A DNA stretch of 32,546 nt, taken from NCBI GenBank assembly GCA_014621425.1, contig JAANBB010000444.1, positions 1 through 32,546 on the forward strand, given 5' to 3'. Position numbers and translations under genes: made by a program. This DNA comes from Cylindrodendrum hubeiense. Its lineage: Eukaryota > Ascomycota > Sordariomycetes > Hypocreales > Nectriaceae. The notes beneath the pieces are model-generated. The model was not told the origin of the DNA. It was given only the letters and a program-made list of their open reading frames with translations, and made no database searches. Of the stretch, positions 21,542-30,996 are shown one piece after another; the first letter of the stretch is position 1, and each line of letters starts with the position of its first letter.

Positions 21542-23520
21542 ATGAGCACGTCGGCTGACGTCACGGCGAATGGCCACGCCAACGATCATGACCATGTCCT
21601 CCGCCCGCGCCCGCGCAAGCCGCAGCATTCGCAGGTCTCGCAGTTCCGCATCTCATCCGCCAGCGATGGTGACGGCCACCTCACCCTGACCCAGCCTGAT
21701 GGCATCAGCGCCACTACCAGTGCAATGACCAGGTAAGCTCTTGCAGCCCGCAGCTTCGGGTCGAATCGCTCACCCTCGATCCCCTGCAGTGGCCGCTCCA
21801 CACCCATCCCCGACAATGCTCCTCCCTCCCTGAAGTCTCTCTCCACTGTTCGCAAACAACTCCGCGCCGAACAGCGCCGTCGCATCTTCCCGACCATCGA
21901 ATTCGCCTCGCGCGTTAGCCACCTCGATCCAGCCAGCGACTACCGAGACTTCCATGGCTTCTTCAACCTCTTCTGGATTGGTCTTGCCATCTTGGGCATC
22001 ACCTCGATGCTACGCAACATGAAGGACACGGGCTTCCCGCTCCGCTGGCAGATCTGGAGCCTCTTCACTGTCAAGCTTTGGCACCTCGGTATTGCCGACT
22101 TCCTCATGGTCGCTACCACGGCCATCAGCTTGCCCTTACACCGCGCTGCACGCGCCGCGCCCCACGGGAGTGCCATGAGCTGGAGCCTTGGTGGCATGGC
22201 CCTCCAGAGCATCTTCCAGGTCGGTTGGTTGTCCCTCTGGATTGCTGTCCCCTTCCTCCTCGAATGGACCTGGACCTCTCAAGTCTTCTTCCTCTTACAT
22301 ACCATGGTCCTTCTCATGAAGATGCATTCGTATGCTTTTTACAACGGACACCTGTCGGAGACGGAAAAGCGACTCCATGAACTGGACAACCCCACTGCCG
22401 CTGACCGTCGCCCAGCCTATCTGTATCCCACCGCAGATGGCGATGCGGGTCCGGACGAAGTCCCTAGTGTAAGGTCCAAGGGTGGCAAGAAGCGACGTCG
22501 TCAGCAGAGTCGACGGAGACAGCAGCAGAAGCAGCGACCTCGTCCCGAGAGCGACAGCAACAAGAGCAACGACGACGAGGAGATCAGCGGCCTCACCAGC
22601 ATCCACAACAAACTCCCACCCCCCAGCCCTGGCGCCGGCGCCAGCGCCAGTGCCAACACCAGCGGCGACGAGGTTGAAACCCTCCGAGAAGAACTCGCCC
22701 GTGAGCTCACCAGTCCTATGGGCAATGTTACGTACCCTCGCAACTTGACCTGGTCCAACTACTGCGACTACATCTTCTGCCCGACCTTGTGCTACGAAAT
22801 CGAGTACCCGCGTACTGCCTCCATCAACTGGACGTCGCTCATCGCCAAGATCGTAGCTACATTCGGCTGCATCTTCCTTCTGACAATCATCTCCGAGGAG
22901 TTCATCCTGCCTGTCCTCGTCGATGCCTCAACACGCCTCGACGCCGTCCCCGCCGTGTCCTCCGTATCCGAATCGGCCCTCATCCTCGCCGAGACCATCT
23001 CGTGGCTCCTCTTCCCCTTCATGCTCACCTTCCTCCTCGTCTTCCTCGTCATCTTTGAGTACATCCTTGGTGCCTTTGCTGAAATCACCTGCTTTGGCGA
23101 CCGTCACTTCTACTCGGACTGGTGGAACTCGACTGACTGGATGGAGTTTTCTCGCGAATGGAACGTGCCTGTCTACAGTTTCCTCCGCCGCCATGTCTAC
23201 GGCGCTTCCCGACCCCGCGTTGGCAAGAGTGGCGCTACGGTCATCACGTTTCTCATCTCTGCCGTCGGCCACGAGATTGTCATGGCCTGCATCACCAAGA
23301 AGTTGCGCGGGTATGGCTTCGTGTGCCAGATGCTCCAGCTGCCCATTGTGGTGCTTCAGCGCACTCGCTGGGTCCGCGGTCGTCAGACACTCAACAACGT
23401 CTGCTTCTGGTGCTCCATGATTCTGGGGCTCAGTTTGGTACGTACTCGTCGTCATTGAATCCTTCTCCGAACAACTCACTAACAGCCTATCAGATCTGTG
23501 CCCTTTACGTCCTCGTTTAG
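21542..23520 (+). CDS. ARE2: sterol O-acyltransferase (ACAT/ARE family, MBOAT)
   Basis: ER membrane enzyme that esterifies sterol (ergosterol in fungi) with fatty acyl-CoA for storage in lipid droplets. Exons 21542-21732, 21790-23437 and 23494-23520 give 621 residues; introns are 57 and 56 bp. The last exon codes for only eight residues plus the stop, with frame and a CTAAC branch point supporting it. The protein has an N-terminal hydrophilic region, several membrane segments (for example around 121-130, 210-235, 415-432 and 465-490), the family signature FYSDWWN at about 504-510, and the active-site His in SAVGHEIV (H558). Residues about 293-361 form a long hydrophilic insertion rich in Lys, Arg and Gln, then acidic. 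DGAT1 shares the FYxDWWN motif, but overall layout and length favour the sterol enzyme. Gene symbol is by analogy with yeast ARE1/ARE2. Confidence 0.88.
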
Positions 23521-24267
23521 TCTCAGCACGCACAAACACCAAGCTATATGTAATACATTCATTCCCTCCAATTGCGCGAGGGGACATGTACGATACCCAG
23601 CCACCAAGAAAGCGTCAGTCTTTTAATAGATTTTTCCGGCTCGGCTCTCCGACTCGGGCATACTCGGTTTCCTTTGGACATGTATAGTAGTAGGAATGGA
23701 CATGGAAGTAGGCATGGCGGAAACAACGAAGGAACGGAAGGACGGACGGACGGACGGACGGAAGGAAGGACATTACAAGAGCCTTCGCAATCTTGCTTAG
23801 ATATATACCCGCGCGGGCCTTGTTAATTTTGACAATCAAGCAGTTTTGCTACTGAACTAATGCCATCATGTTTCACTGGATCAAAGCATCATCACTTCAT
23901 CTAACTTAGGTTGGTTGATGTCAACATGGAGGGGTTAACTGGCCGGCCAACGCAAGTTGTGTGAATGGGTCATGTTTCAAGGTTTCACAAGACAATACAT
24001 CACAAGACAATACTGTCTGAACAGGCACACAGGTTTGTTCTATTCCATTCCCATTTCTTGCATCTACCTCATCTTGTCTCATGATCATAGTGCTAGCTAG
24101 AGTTACACCCTGTCCCCTTCCTTAGGATAGGGGAATTATGCGCATCATTCAACGTTGCCGCGTCAATAAAAACCAGGAAGACGTAAAGACCATCTGCTCT
24201 CAAAAAACCGAAATTCCTTCAACTCCGTAGACTTTTTGTGGTATCCCTTGTCTCATGCGCTGGTCAT
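23521..24267. other. convergent 3' region between sterol acyltransferase and HSP90
   Basis: 747 bp holding both 3' UTRs. It contains the GGAC microsatellite near 23740 and AT-rich stretches around 23800-24240. No gene recognised. Confidence 0.6.
23736..23771. repeat. (GGAC)n / GGAA microsatellite
   Basis: Five consecutive GGAC units from 23740, followed by GGAAGGAAGGAC. It is probably transcribed within the acyltransferase 3' region. Confidence 0.85.
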
Positions 24268-26443
24268 TTAGTCAACCTCCTCCATGGAGCTGTCACCAGC
24301 AACGGGAGCGGGGGCGTCGGCGACGGCCTCCTCGACGGGGGCGGAGTCGTCCTCCTCGATGTTGAGGCCGAGCTGGACAAGCTTGTGGATGCGCTCAGCG
24401 AAGCCAGCGGGCTCGTCAATGGTGAATCCAGAGACAAGGAGAGAGGTCTCGAACAGGAGCTGAACGATGGACTTGACAGTGCGGTCGTTCTCGCCGTCAG
24501 CCTCAATCTTGTTCTTGAGCTCCTGGACGATGGGAGACTTGGGGGAGATCTCGAAGGTCTTCTTGGAGGACATGTAGCTGGACATGGAGGTGTCACGGAG
24601 GGCCTGAGCCTTCATGATACGCTCCATGTTGGCGGACCAACCGAACTGGCCAGTTCGGATAGCGCAAGGGGAGAGGCCGAGCTTGTGGCTGACAACGACC
24701 TTCTCGACCTTCTCGCCGAGAACGTTCTTGAGAGCCTTGGCAAGACCCTCGAACTCCTTCTCCTCAGCCTCGCGGGCGGCCTTCTCCTCATCGGTCTCCT
24801 CGAGCTCGAAGTCCTTGGTGATATCAACAAGCTTCTTGCCCTCGAACTCCTTGAGCTGAGTCATGGCGTACTCATCAATGGGGTCGACGAGGAAGAGAAC
24901 CTCGAAACCCTTCTCCTTGAGGGCGTCGAGGAAGGGCGACTTGGAGACGGCCTTGATCGACTCACCAGTGATGTAGTACATGTTGTTCTGGTGCTCGGGC
25001 ATGCGAGTGACGTAGTCGGAGAGAGAGGTGAGCTCATCGCCAGACTTGGTGGAGTTGAAACGGAGGAGCTTGGCCAGGATGGAGCGGTTCTGGGAGTCCT
25101 CGTGGATTCCAAGCTTCAGGTTCTTGGAGAAGGCAGTGTAGAACTTGTCGAACTGCTCCTTGTCCTCAGCGATCTCCTGGAAGAGCTCAAGAGACTTCTT
25201 GACGATGTTCTTCTTGATGACCTTCATGATCTTGTTCTGCTGGAGGGTCTCACGAGACAGGTTGAGGGGAAGATCCTCAGAGTCGACAACACCCTTGACG
25301 AAGCCCAGCCACTCAGGGATGAGGTCGGTGGCATCATCGGTGATGAAGACACGGCGAACGTACAGCTTGATGTTGTTCTTGGTCTTCTTGGTCTCAAAGA
25401 GATCGAAGGGAGCGCGCTTGGGGACGTAGAGGATAGCGCGGAACTCGAGCTGACCCTCGACGGAGAAGTGCTTGACACCGAGGTGGTCCTCCCAGTCGTT
25501 GGAGAGGGACTTGTAGAAGGAAGCATACTCCTCCTGGGTGATGTCCTGGGGGTTGCGAGTCCAGATGGGCTTCTGCTTGTTGAGCTCCTCCTCCTCGATC
25601 TTGGTCTCCTTGATCTTCTTGGTCTTGGGCTTCTTCTCCTTCTCCTCCTCCTCGTCATCGACCTCCTCGATCTTGGGCTTCTTGTCGTCCTCGTCGGTGA
25701 CCTCAGTGACCTCCTCATCGGCTTCCTCGTCGGGGACCTCAGTCTCGGTCTCCTTCTCGACGTGGAGGTAGATGGGGTAGGAGATGAACTCGGAGTGCTT
25801 CTTGATGACCTCCTTGATCTTGCTCTCGTTCAGGTAGTCGAGCTGCTCATCCTTAAGGTGGAGGATGATGGAAGTGCCGCGGCCGTACTGCTCGCTCTCG
25901 GTATCAGAGACGATGTTGAAAGTGCCACCAGCGGAGGACTCCCAGATGTACTGCTCGTCATCGTTGTTCTTGGAGATGACGCGGACCTGGTCGGCGACGA
26001 GGTAGGCAGAGTAGAAACCGACACCGAACTGGCCGATCATGGAAACATCGGCGCCAGCAGTCAGGGCCTCCATGAACTGCTTGGTGCCGGAGCGGGCAAT
26101 CGTACCAAGGTTGTTGACAAGGTCCTGCATAGAAGAGTCAGTGACTGATGGTGAAAACTGGTTGACGTAGTCGAGAGTAACTTACAGCCTTGGTCATACC
26201 AACACCGGTATCCCGGATGGTCAGGGTCTTGTTGACCTTGTCGGGGATGATGTCGATGCGGAGATCCTTGCCAGAGTCGAGCTGGCTAGGGTCCGACAGG
26301 GCCTTGTAGCGGATCTTGTCGAGAGCATCGGAAGCGTTGGAGACGAGTTCTCGGAGGAAAATCTCCTTGTTGGAGTAGACGGTGTTGATGATGAGAGAGA
26401 GGAGCTGAGAGATCTCAGCCTGGAACTCGAAAGTCTCAGACAT
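24268..26443 (-). CDS. HSP90: HSP90 molecular chaperone (cytosolic)
   Basis: ATP-driven chaperone for kinases, receptors and other clients. Exons 26443-26186 and 26124-24268 (61-bp intron) encode 704 residues, the normal length. The N-terminal ATPase domain shows [18 protein letters not shown] with the catalytic Glu E32 and Mg-coordinating N36, RDTGVGMT with D78, and [10 protein letters not shown] highly charged linker at about 210-271 separates it from the middle domain ([12 protein letters not shown], the ATP-contacting Arg). The protein ends in MEEVD, the docking site for TPR co-chaperones, so it is the cytosolic form and not the ER or mitochondrial paralogue. An ATG five codons upstream is not used by the family. 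The opposite strand is also open over the whole gene, a codon-bias effect. No exact heat-shock element was identified in the upstream 500 bp. Confidence 0.98.
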
Positions 26444-28786
26444 GATGGCGGGTATCAAAAGGAATCGTGACTGTGAGGAAGAGAGTTAGCAGGTGTGGTC
26501 GAGTTGAAGTTGCGGTTGGTGGTGGGTGGGTGAGTTATAGGCGAGGTGGGCGCCCGGTGAAAGTGGCGGTGGTGGAATCCCATGGAGGGGTGAAGAAGCG
26601 GCTAGAAGAGGCGAAGCTCGCCCAACGGCAACGCCTTGGAATGAGACGGGGGAAATCGAAATGGAAGATTGGCGAGTCCAACTGATAGAAGCCGCGAGAT
26701 TATGGCATCCCGAAGCTTGGCCAGTTGTTGAAGCGCCGACAATCCATCCATGCCAAGGTGTTGGGGTTGGAGGGGAGCGGAATGGCGGGGAGGGGCAGCG
26801 GCAAGCGGCAACGTACCTTTGTGGGGTTATCGTAACAAGGAAAGGAAAATGAAGGAGAAGTTTGACTCCTGTGATGAAGAGGGTCTAATTTCTCAAGCGG
26901 CAGCAGAGAGGAGGATGTTTGGGAAGAGTGAGAAGAAAGAAAACGGCGAGAGCTGGTGGTGAAGTAGAAAAAAAGGGCTGGCAGCTGGCGGGCAGCGGGC
27001 AGCCGGGCCCCTCCTTCGCTCCCCCCCCCTGTTGTGAGGCTTCCATGGGATTCTACGGCCAAAAAGCGCCCACCCAGGCAACCGAGTCGCTGGTTGCTGG
27101 GGGAAGGCACCCACGCCGTCCCCGACCGACCACCTCTAGGTACCTCTGCGCCTGCCTGCCACCTGCCGCCCGCTGCCCAGTGGCACGCCCACTGCCAGTC
27201 AGTGCACCGCTGCCGCATGCAAACGCACGCCGCGCGGCCCCACTGATTGGTCGGATCTTGCTAGAGCCTTCTACGGGGTCAGTGCACCGATCAGCCCAGG
27301 CCACGCCCAGGCGGCCAGGCCACTGTTGAGTCGAGTTCGTCTTCATGTGCAGGGGAGAGCTCTGTGGTCCAGCGTCTTGTCAGCGGTTGCAATGGCCTGA
27401 ATGCATTGCATCTCGCCGAATCTAGATAGCACTCGAGATACCAGATTCCAGTCCTCCGCTGTCACCCCTCTCTCCCTTCTCGGATCCCCCTGCGTCGTTC
27501 GTTGTCTCGTCACAGGTGGCTATAATACAGGCCGAAAAGGTTGGGGGGCAACTCATCCTTCTAGTTTGTTCTGTCAGGCCGGGTCCGTCCCCCCCCGTAC
27601 CGACAAGGTACCGCTTCAGCGCCCCCGCCATCAAACGGTAGGCACCTTAGGTACCTTGTACGACGCTCGGCGAAACACTCTCGAATCTTCTAGCCATCCT
27701 GTGTTGGACCGGACGTAAATTCCAACACAGCCATTGAGGCCATCCAGCGCAACTGCATCTTGCAAATCGCCCTCTTCCGGGCACCCAATTAGACGGGGTA
27801 GATCTCCAGCATGAACAAGCAGCGCCCCTTGACCAAAGCTGCCTGCAACTGCCTGCATCCGCAAAAACGCCCAGGTGAGGCGGCCAATGCAAACTGGCCG
27901 CCCTCTGCACGGTGGCGAGGCTGAGCGAGTGACATCCGAGGTACCTGAGCAACTGGAAAAAGAAAAGTGAGGCGGTCCAGCCCCAGACTTCCCCGGCCGA
28001 GTGCCTGGCCAGATTCCGCCCAAGGGTACTTACTCAGTGGTCTTTGCTTCGCCATTAGTCGTGCCGACCAACGTGATGAGACTTCAATACTAGCGATTCA
28101 TGACCGGTTTGATTCCGTGCCGTAAAATCACGGCTAGTTTGTGATAGCACGACACATGATTCAGGAGTCTCTCGGGGTTGGATCCGATCCCAACCTTGCT
28201 GCATGTGAAACAGTTGTGTAGCACAAGAACCCAGTACGGTGTTGCTCGCGTCAAGGGGAAACAAGGCCATCCCAAAGTTGGACATGCGGCACGAAACAAG
28301 GCTGTATTGGAAATGCACAGTTTTCTCAACAACCCGACCTATTTGCCTACGATTGCCTCGATTTGTATTTAGCTTGCATGGTGGCTTTCATCCAAGCCAG
28401 CAAACTCCGCGGGATCGACTTGATCGCCGGAGGCCGAAGATTCGAGAATGATGTTTCGCCACACTAGCCAACGTAGAGGTTGTAGGCACACCATAAGCTA
28501 GGCTTCTCGACAACAGTATCAAAAATCTGCAACGGACTCTAAGATGATTGAGCCACAACAACTAAATGATTACTTGCTGTGATCAACTGTAGTAATTATA
28601 TCCACGTGGCTTGGTGCGGATTGAGACCACTTTCGTGAATCTTCCTATAACACAGCCATGACAAACATGCCGTCAACTCCTTGTTCTAATTCAGCCCCAA
28701 GGCTCCCGGTCTTTTGAGATTTACCCTGCGTCTACTAGTATACACTCTATACGGTATCAATACATGCAATGGACCGCTTCTCACCC
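26444..28786. other. 2.3-kb region upstream of HSP90
   Basis: Includes the HSP90 promoter and leader (about 26444-27000; purine-rich on the + strand) and then sequence extending to the 3' end of the flavin-reductase gene. A run of nine C lies at about 27020, and AGGTACC-type words recur near 27140 and 27600-27660. Many GC-rich overlapping frames exist on both strands, none with a known domain or matching splice sites. I see no gene I can support. Confidence 0.5.
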
Positions 28787-29427
28787 TCATTCCTTCTCTA
28801 ACACCCCACCAACCTGCCGATACCTCCGATCTGCATACACAAGCCCAAAGCCCTTCTCCCCCGTCACCGGCACCATGGCCACAACCTCGCCTACCACGAT
28901 GACATGATCCCGCACCCTCACGAGGCCTCCCTCGGCCGCATCCGCCAGCACCCGGCACCGCAGCGCGAACAAGACGCCCTCGCCCCGCAACACCGGGGCT
29001 TCGCCCTCCGTGTCGCACGTCACCTCTTCTAGACCCTCAAGTACATTGCCCCCCAAGTTTCCCCGTGTAAAGTGCGACGCTACCGCGGCGCCGGCGGCAT
29101 CTCCAGCTAGAATATGTACGGTGAACGCCCCGCTTGCGCGGATGGCGTCGAGCGTCCGGCTCGGTGTTGCGACGTTGAATGTTACTAGCGGCGTCGGCGA
29201 GAGCGTCAAAGACGTGAACGAAGACATCGTCATGGCGCGGGGGCCGCCGTCGGGGCCGGGTTGGTGCGAGGTGCACACGACGACCGAGTGTGGCAGCAAC
29301 CGCATAATAGAGCGGAGCTGTTCGGGGAGAGGCGCGGAGGTGGTCGGGTGTGTGGTTGGGGGCTTCGCAGGCGAGGTATGCCATGGATTTGGGGCAGAGG
29401 ATGTATGTGTTCTTCGAGAAGCGGGTT
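28787..29427 (-). CDS. flavin-reductase-like (FMN-binding split-barrel) protein; first exon uncertain
   Basis: Likely binds FMN/FAD and reduces it with NAD(P)H, or acts as a related flavoprotein. The supported exon shows the split-barrel motifs in order: LRSIMRLLPHSVVVCTS, AMTMSSFTSLTLSPTPLVTF, SRTLDAI, FTVHILAGDAAGAAVASHFT and DHVIVVGEV. The length after the domain start (about 170 residues) is normal. A strong acceptor (GCTAAC branch point, then CTGTCTAG) ends at 29428, so the CDS must begin in an upstream exon. The best candidate is 29726-29486, joined through a 58-bp intron with a weak GTGGGC donor; phases agree and the whole would be 293 residues. Its start (MNGSRALRNG...) is basic, which would fit a mitochondrial presequence. 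The gene is head-to-head with bL31m. Substrate unknown. Confidence 0.75.
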
Positions 29428-30144
29428 CTAGACAGGGGCGGTTAGCATTTGGCCCATGATGTTCAGCGAGATTGGTGATGCCCACCATGGTGTTGTGCTG
29501 TGCCAGCTCCGCGGCCTTGTAGAGGTGACAGCAGCGATGACCTGGTAGTCGCTGCACGGATTCGACCACATCCCTCACACTTTCTTGGCTCTGTCTGGCC
29601 CTGTGAGATGCCCTGCACCGCTCTCATGGAGCTCAATGCTCTCCTCGTGCCTCCCATCATGGCCCCTCGCACCCCCATCTCCCAGGCAGTCCCAGCCCCA
29701 TTGCGCAACGCCCGAGATCCGTTCATAGCCGTCCAAATACCATTATGGTCCGCAGGGGTAATCAGGTTCGTCCGTAGTTTCGTTCGAAACTGGAATCGTC
29801 GTAAAGAGCAGAACTGAGGTAAATTGGCTAGAGACTCGTTCACTCGGCCCTCGGTTTCTTGGTGGGAGGTTCTGTCCTTATCGATAAGCCCCCGGTCTTT
29901 CACGCGACCGCCGAATGGTGAGCATCCACTCCCGGGGCCAGCTGGAGCCGCCCCAAATTTTACCCGGCGGTCATTGCGCGAGAGAGACATCGAAAACCAT
30001 CGATCACCACATCGTCGCCGACAACAACCCGCAACCACCGCCGCCAGTGGGCCCAATTCCTCTAAAAGTCGACGCCTCTGCCCTCACAAGGCTCGACCAC
30101 ACCGCTCCCGCCGCAGCCACCGCCGCCGGCTTATCCTCAGAACC
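29428..30144. promoter_or_regulatory. head-to-head promoter region, flavin reductase / bL31m
   Basis: This gap separates the supported exon of the minus-strand flavin-reductase gene from the ATG of bL31m. It probably contains the first exon of the former (candidate 29486-29726) and a shared promoter of about 420 bp. No TATA box is obvious, which is usual for housekeeping genes. Confidence 0.45.
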
Positions 30145-30645
30145 ATGGCAAGCCTCCGCGCCATGCCGTTGGGCCTTGCTCCCACGAGGACAACCACTCT
30201 CCTCTCCTCCACGACAACCTCCAAGACCTCCTCGACTATCCTCAACCTCTCCCGCACGCAAGTCCGCCACGCCACCTTCATCCCCCGGCCGCGCCGCCCC
30301 TACACCTTCACCCAGCTCGTCACTCTCTCCGACGGCTCCGCCTACACCATGCGCACAACCTCGCCGCTGCCCATCTACCGTGCCTCCAAGGACACCCGCA
30401 ACACGCTGCTGTGGCAGCCCAGCGAGAAGTCGCTCAAGAACGTCGAGCTGGATGAGGCCGGTAAGCTCGCCGCTTTCCGTGAGCGTTACGGCCGTGCCTA
30501 CGACTCTGGAACTGCGGCCGAAGAGGATGGTGCTGCTGAGGACGACGACCCTGGTTATGCCGATCTCATCACTGGGTATGCGCCTGTCGAAGACGCTTCT
30601 ATGAAGGATTCTGGACCCAAGAAGCAGGCCAAGAAGAGAAAGTAA
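30145..30645 (+). CDS. MRPL36: mitochondrial large-subunit ribosomal protein bL31m (yeast MRPL36 type)
   Basis: Structural protein of the mitochondrial 54S subunit. A single exon of 166 residues. Residues 1-41 are rich in Ser, Thr, Arg and Leu with no acidic residue, a typical mitochondrial presequence ending near VRHATF. Residues 41-120 carry the fungal bL31m core: RHATFIPRPRRPYTFTQLV, LSDGSAYTMRTTSP, TLLWQPSEKSL and LDEAGKLAAFRERYGR. The C-terminal tail (121-166) is acidic and ends in a strongly basic PKKQAKKRK, which looks like a nuclear localisation signal and is odd for this protein. The frame continues upstream of the ATG, but that part is leader. Identification rests on the core motifs and is firm. 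Confidence 0.9.
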   Translation: MASLRAMPLGLAPTRTTTLLSSTTTSKTSSTILNLSRTQVRHATFIPRPRRPYTFTQLVTLSDGSAYTMRTTSPLPIYRASKDTRNTLLWQPSEKSLKNVELDEAGKLAAFRERYGRAYDSGTAAEEDGAAEDDDPGYADLITGYAPVEDASMKDSGPKKQAKKRK

Positions 30646-30996
30646 ACTAGTCCCTCCAAGGACGTTGGACTGGGACGATAATGACACCACCGACAATTCC
30701 ATCACGACACCAAAAACTGCCAATGGGGCAACAATGTACTATGTCTAGAATATTACTTGTACTGGCAAGATTTGGAGAGGCTGGGGCATGGATGGATGGG
30801 GTAGTTCAATATGTACAACAGCGTGAGGCCTCGAGGCTTGTATGATATAAAAAGACACGCGTCTCCAGACTCGGAAATTCAACAGTCAAACAGTTCCCCA
30901 TCGATTTGGAAACCCCCATCATTCTGCGCTGTGAGTAACCCCCATTTAGCGCTCTGAAATGGGTAGTCGTGAAATAAATCAAAGGGAGAACCCCCC
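30646..30996. other. convergent 3' region between bL31m and Vps5
   Basis: 351 bp of 3' sequence shared by two converging genes. No feature recognised apart from a run of C at 30991-30997, which runs into the Vps5 stop codon (reverse strand). Confidence 0.6.

Noticed and set aside
22928..23587. Long frames on both strands over the sterol acyltransferase
   Set aside because: They are shadows of the MBOAT exon, with biased composition and no domain.
24238..26148. 636-codon open frame antisense to HSP90
   Set aside because: It mirrors the HSP90 coding strand, where strong codon bias avoids the complements of stop codons. The translation is a low-complexity Leu/Gly/Asp/Val string with no known fold.
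26560..26720. Heat-shock elements upstream of HSP90
   Set aside because: Several GAA words occur (for example GAAATCGAAATGGAAG), but their spacing of 6 or more does not match the 5-bp nGAAn/nTTCn rule, so I do not annotate an element.
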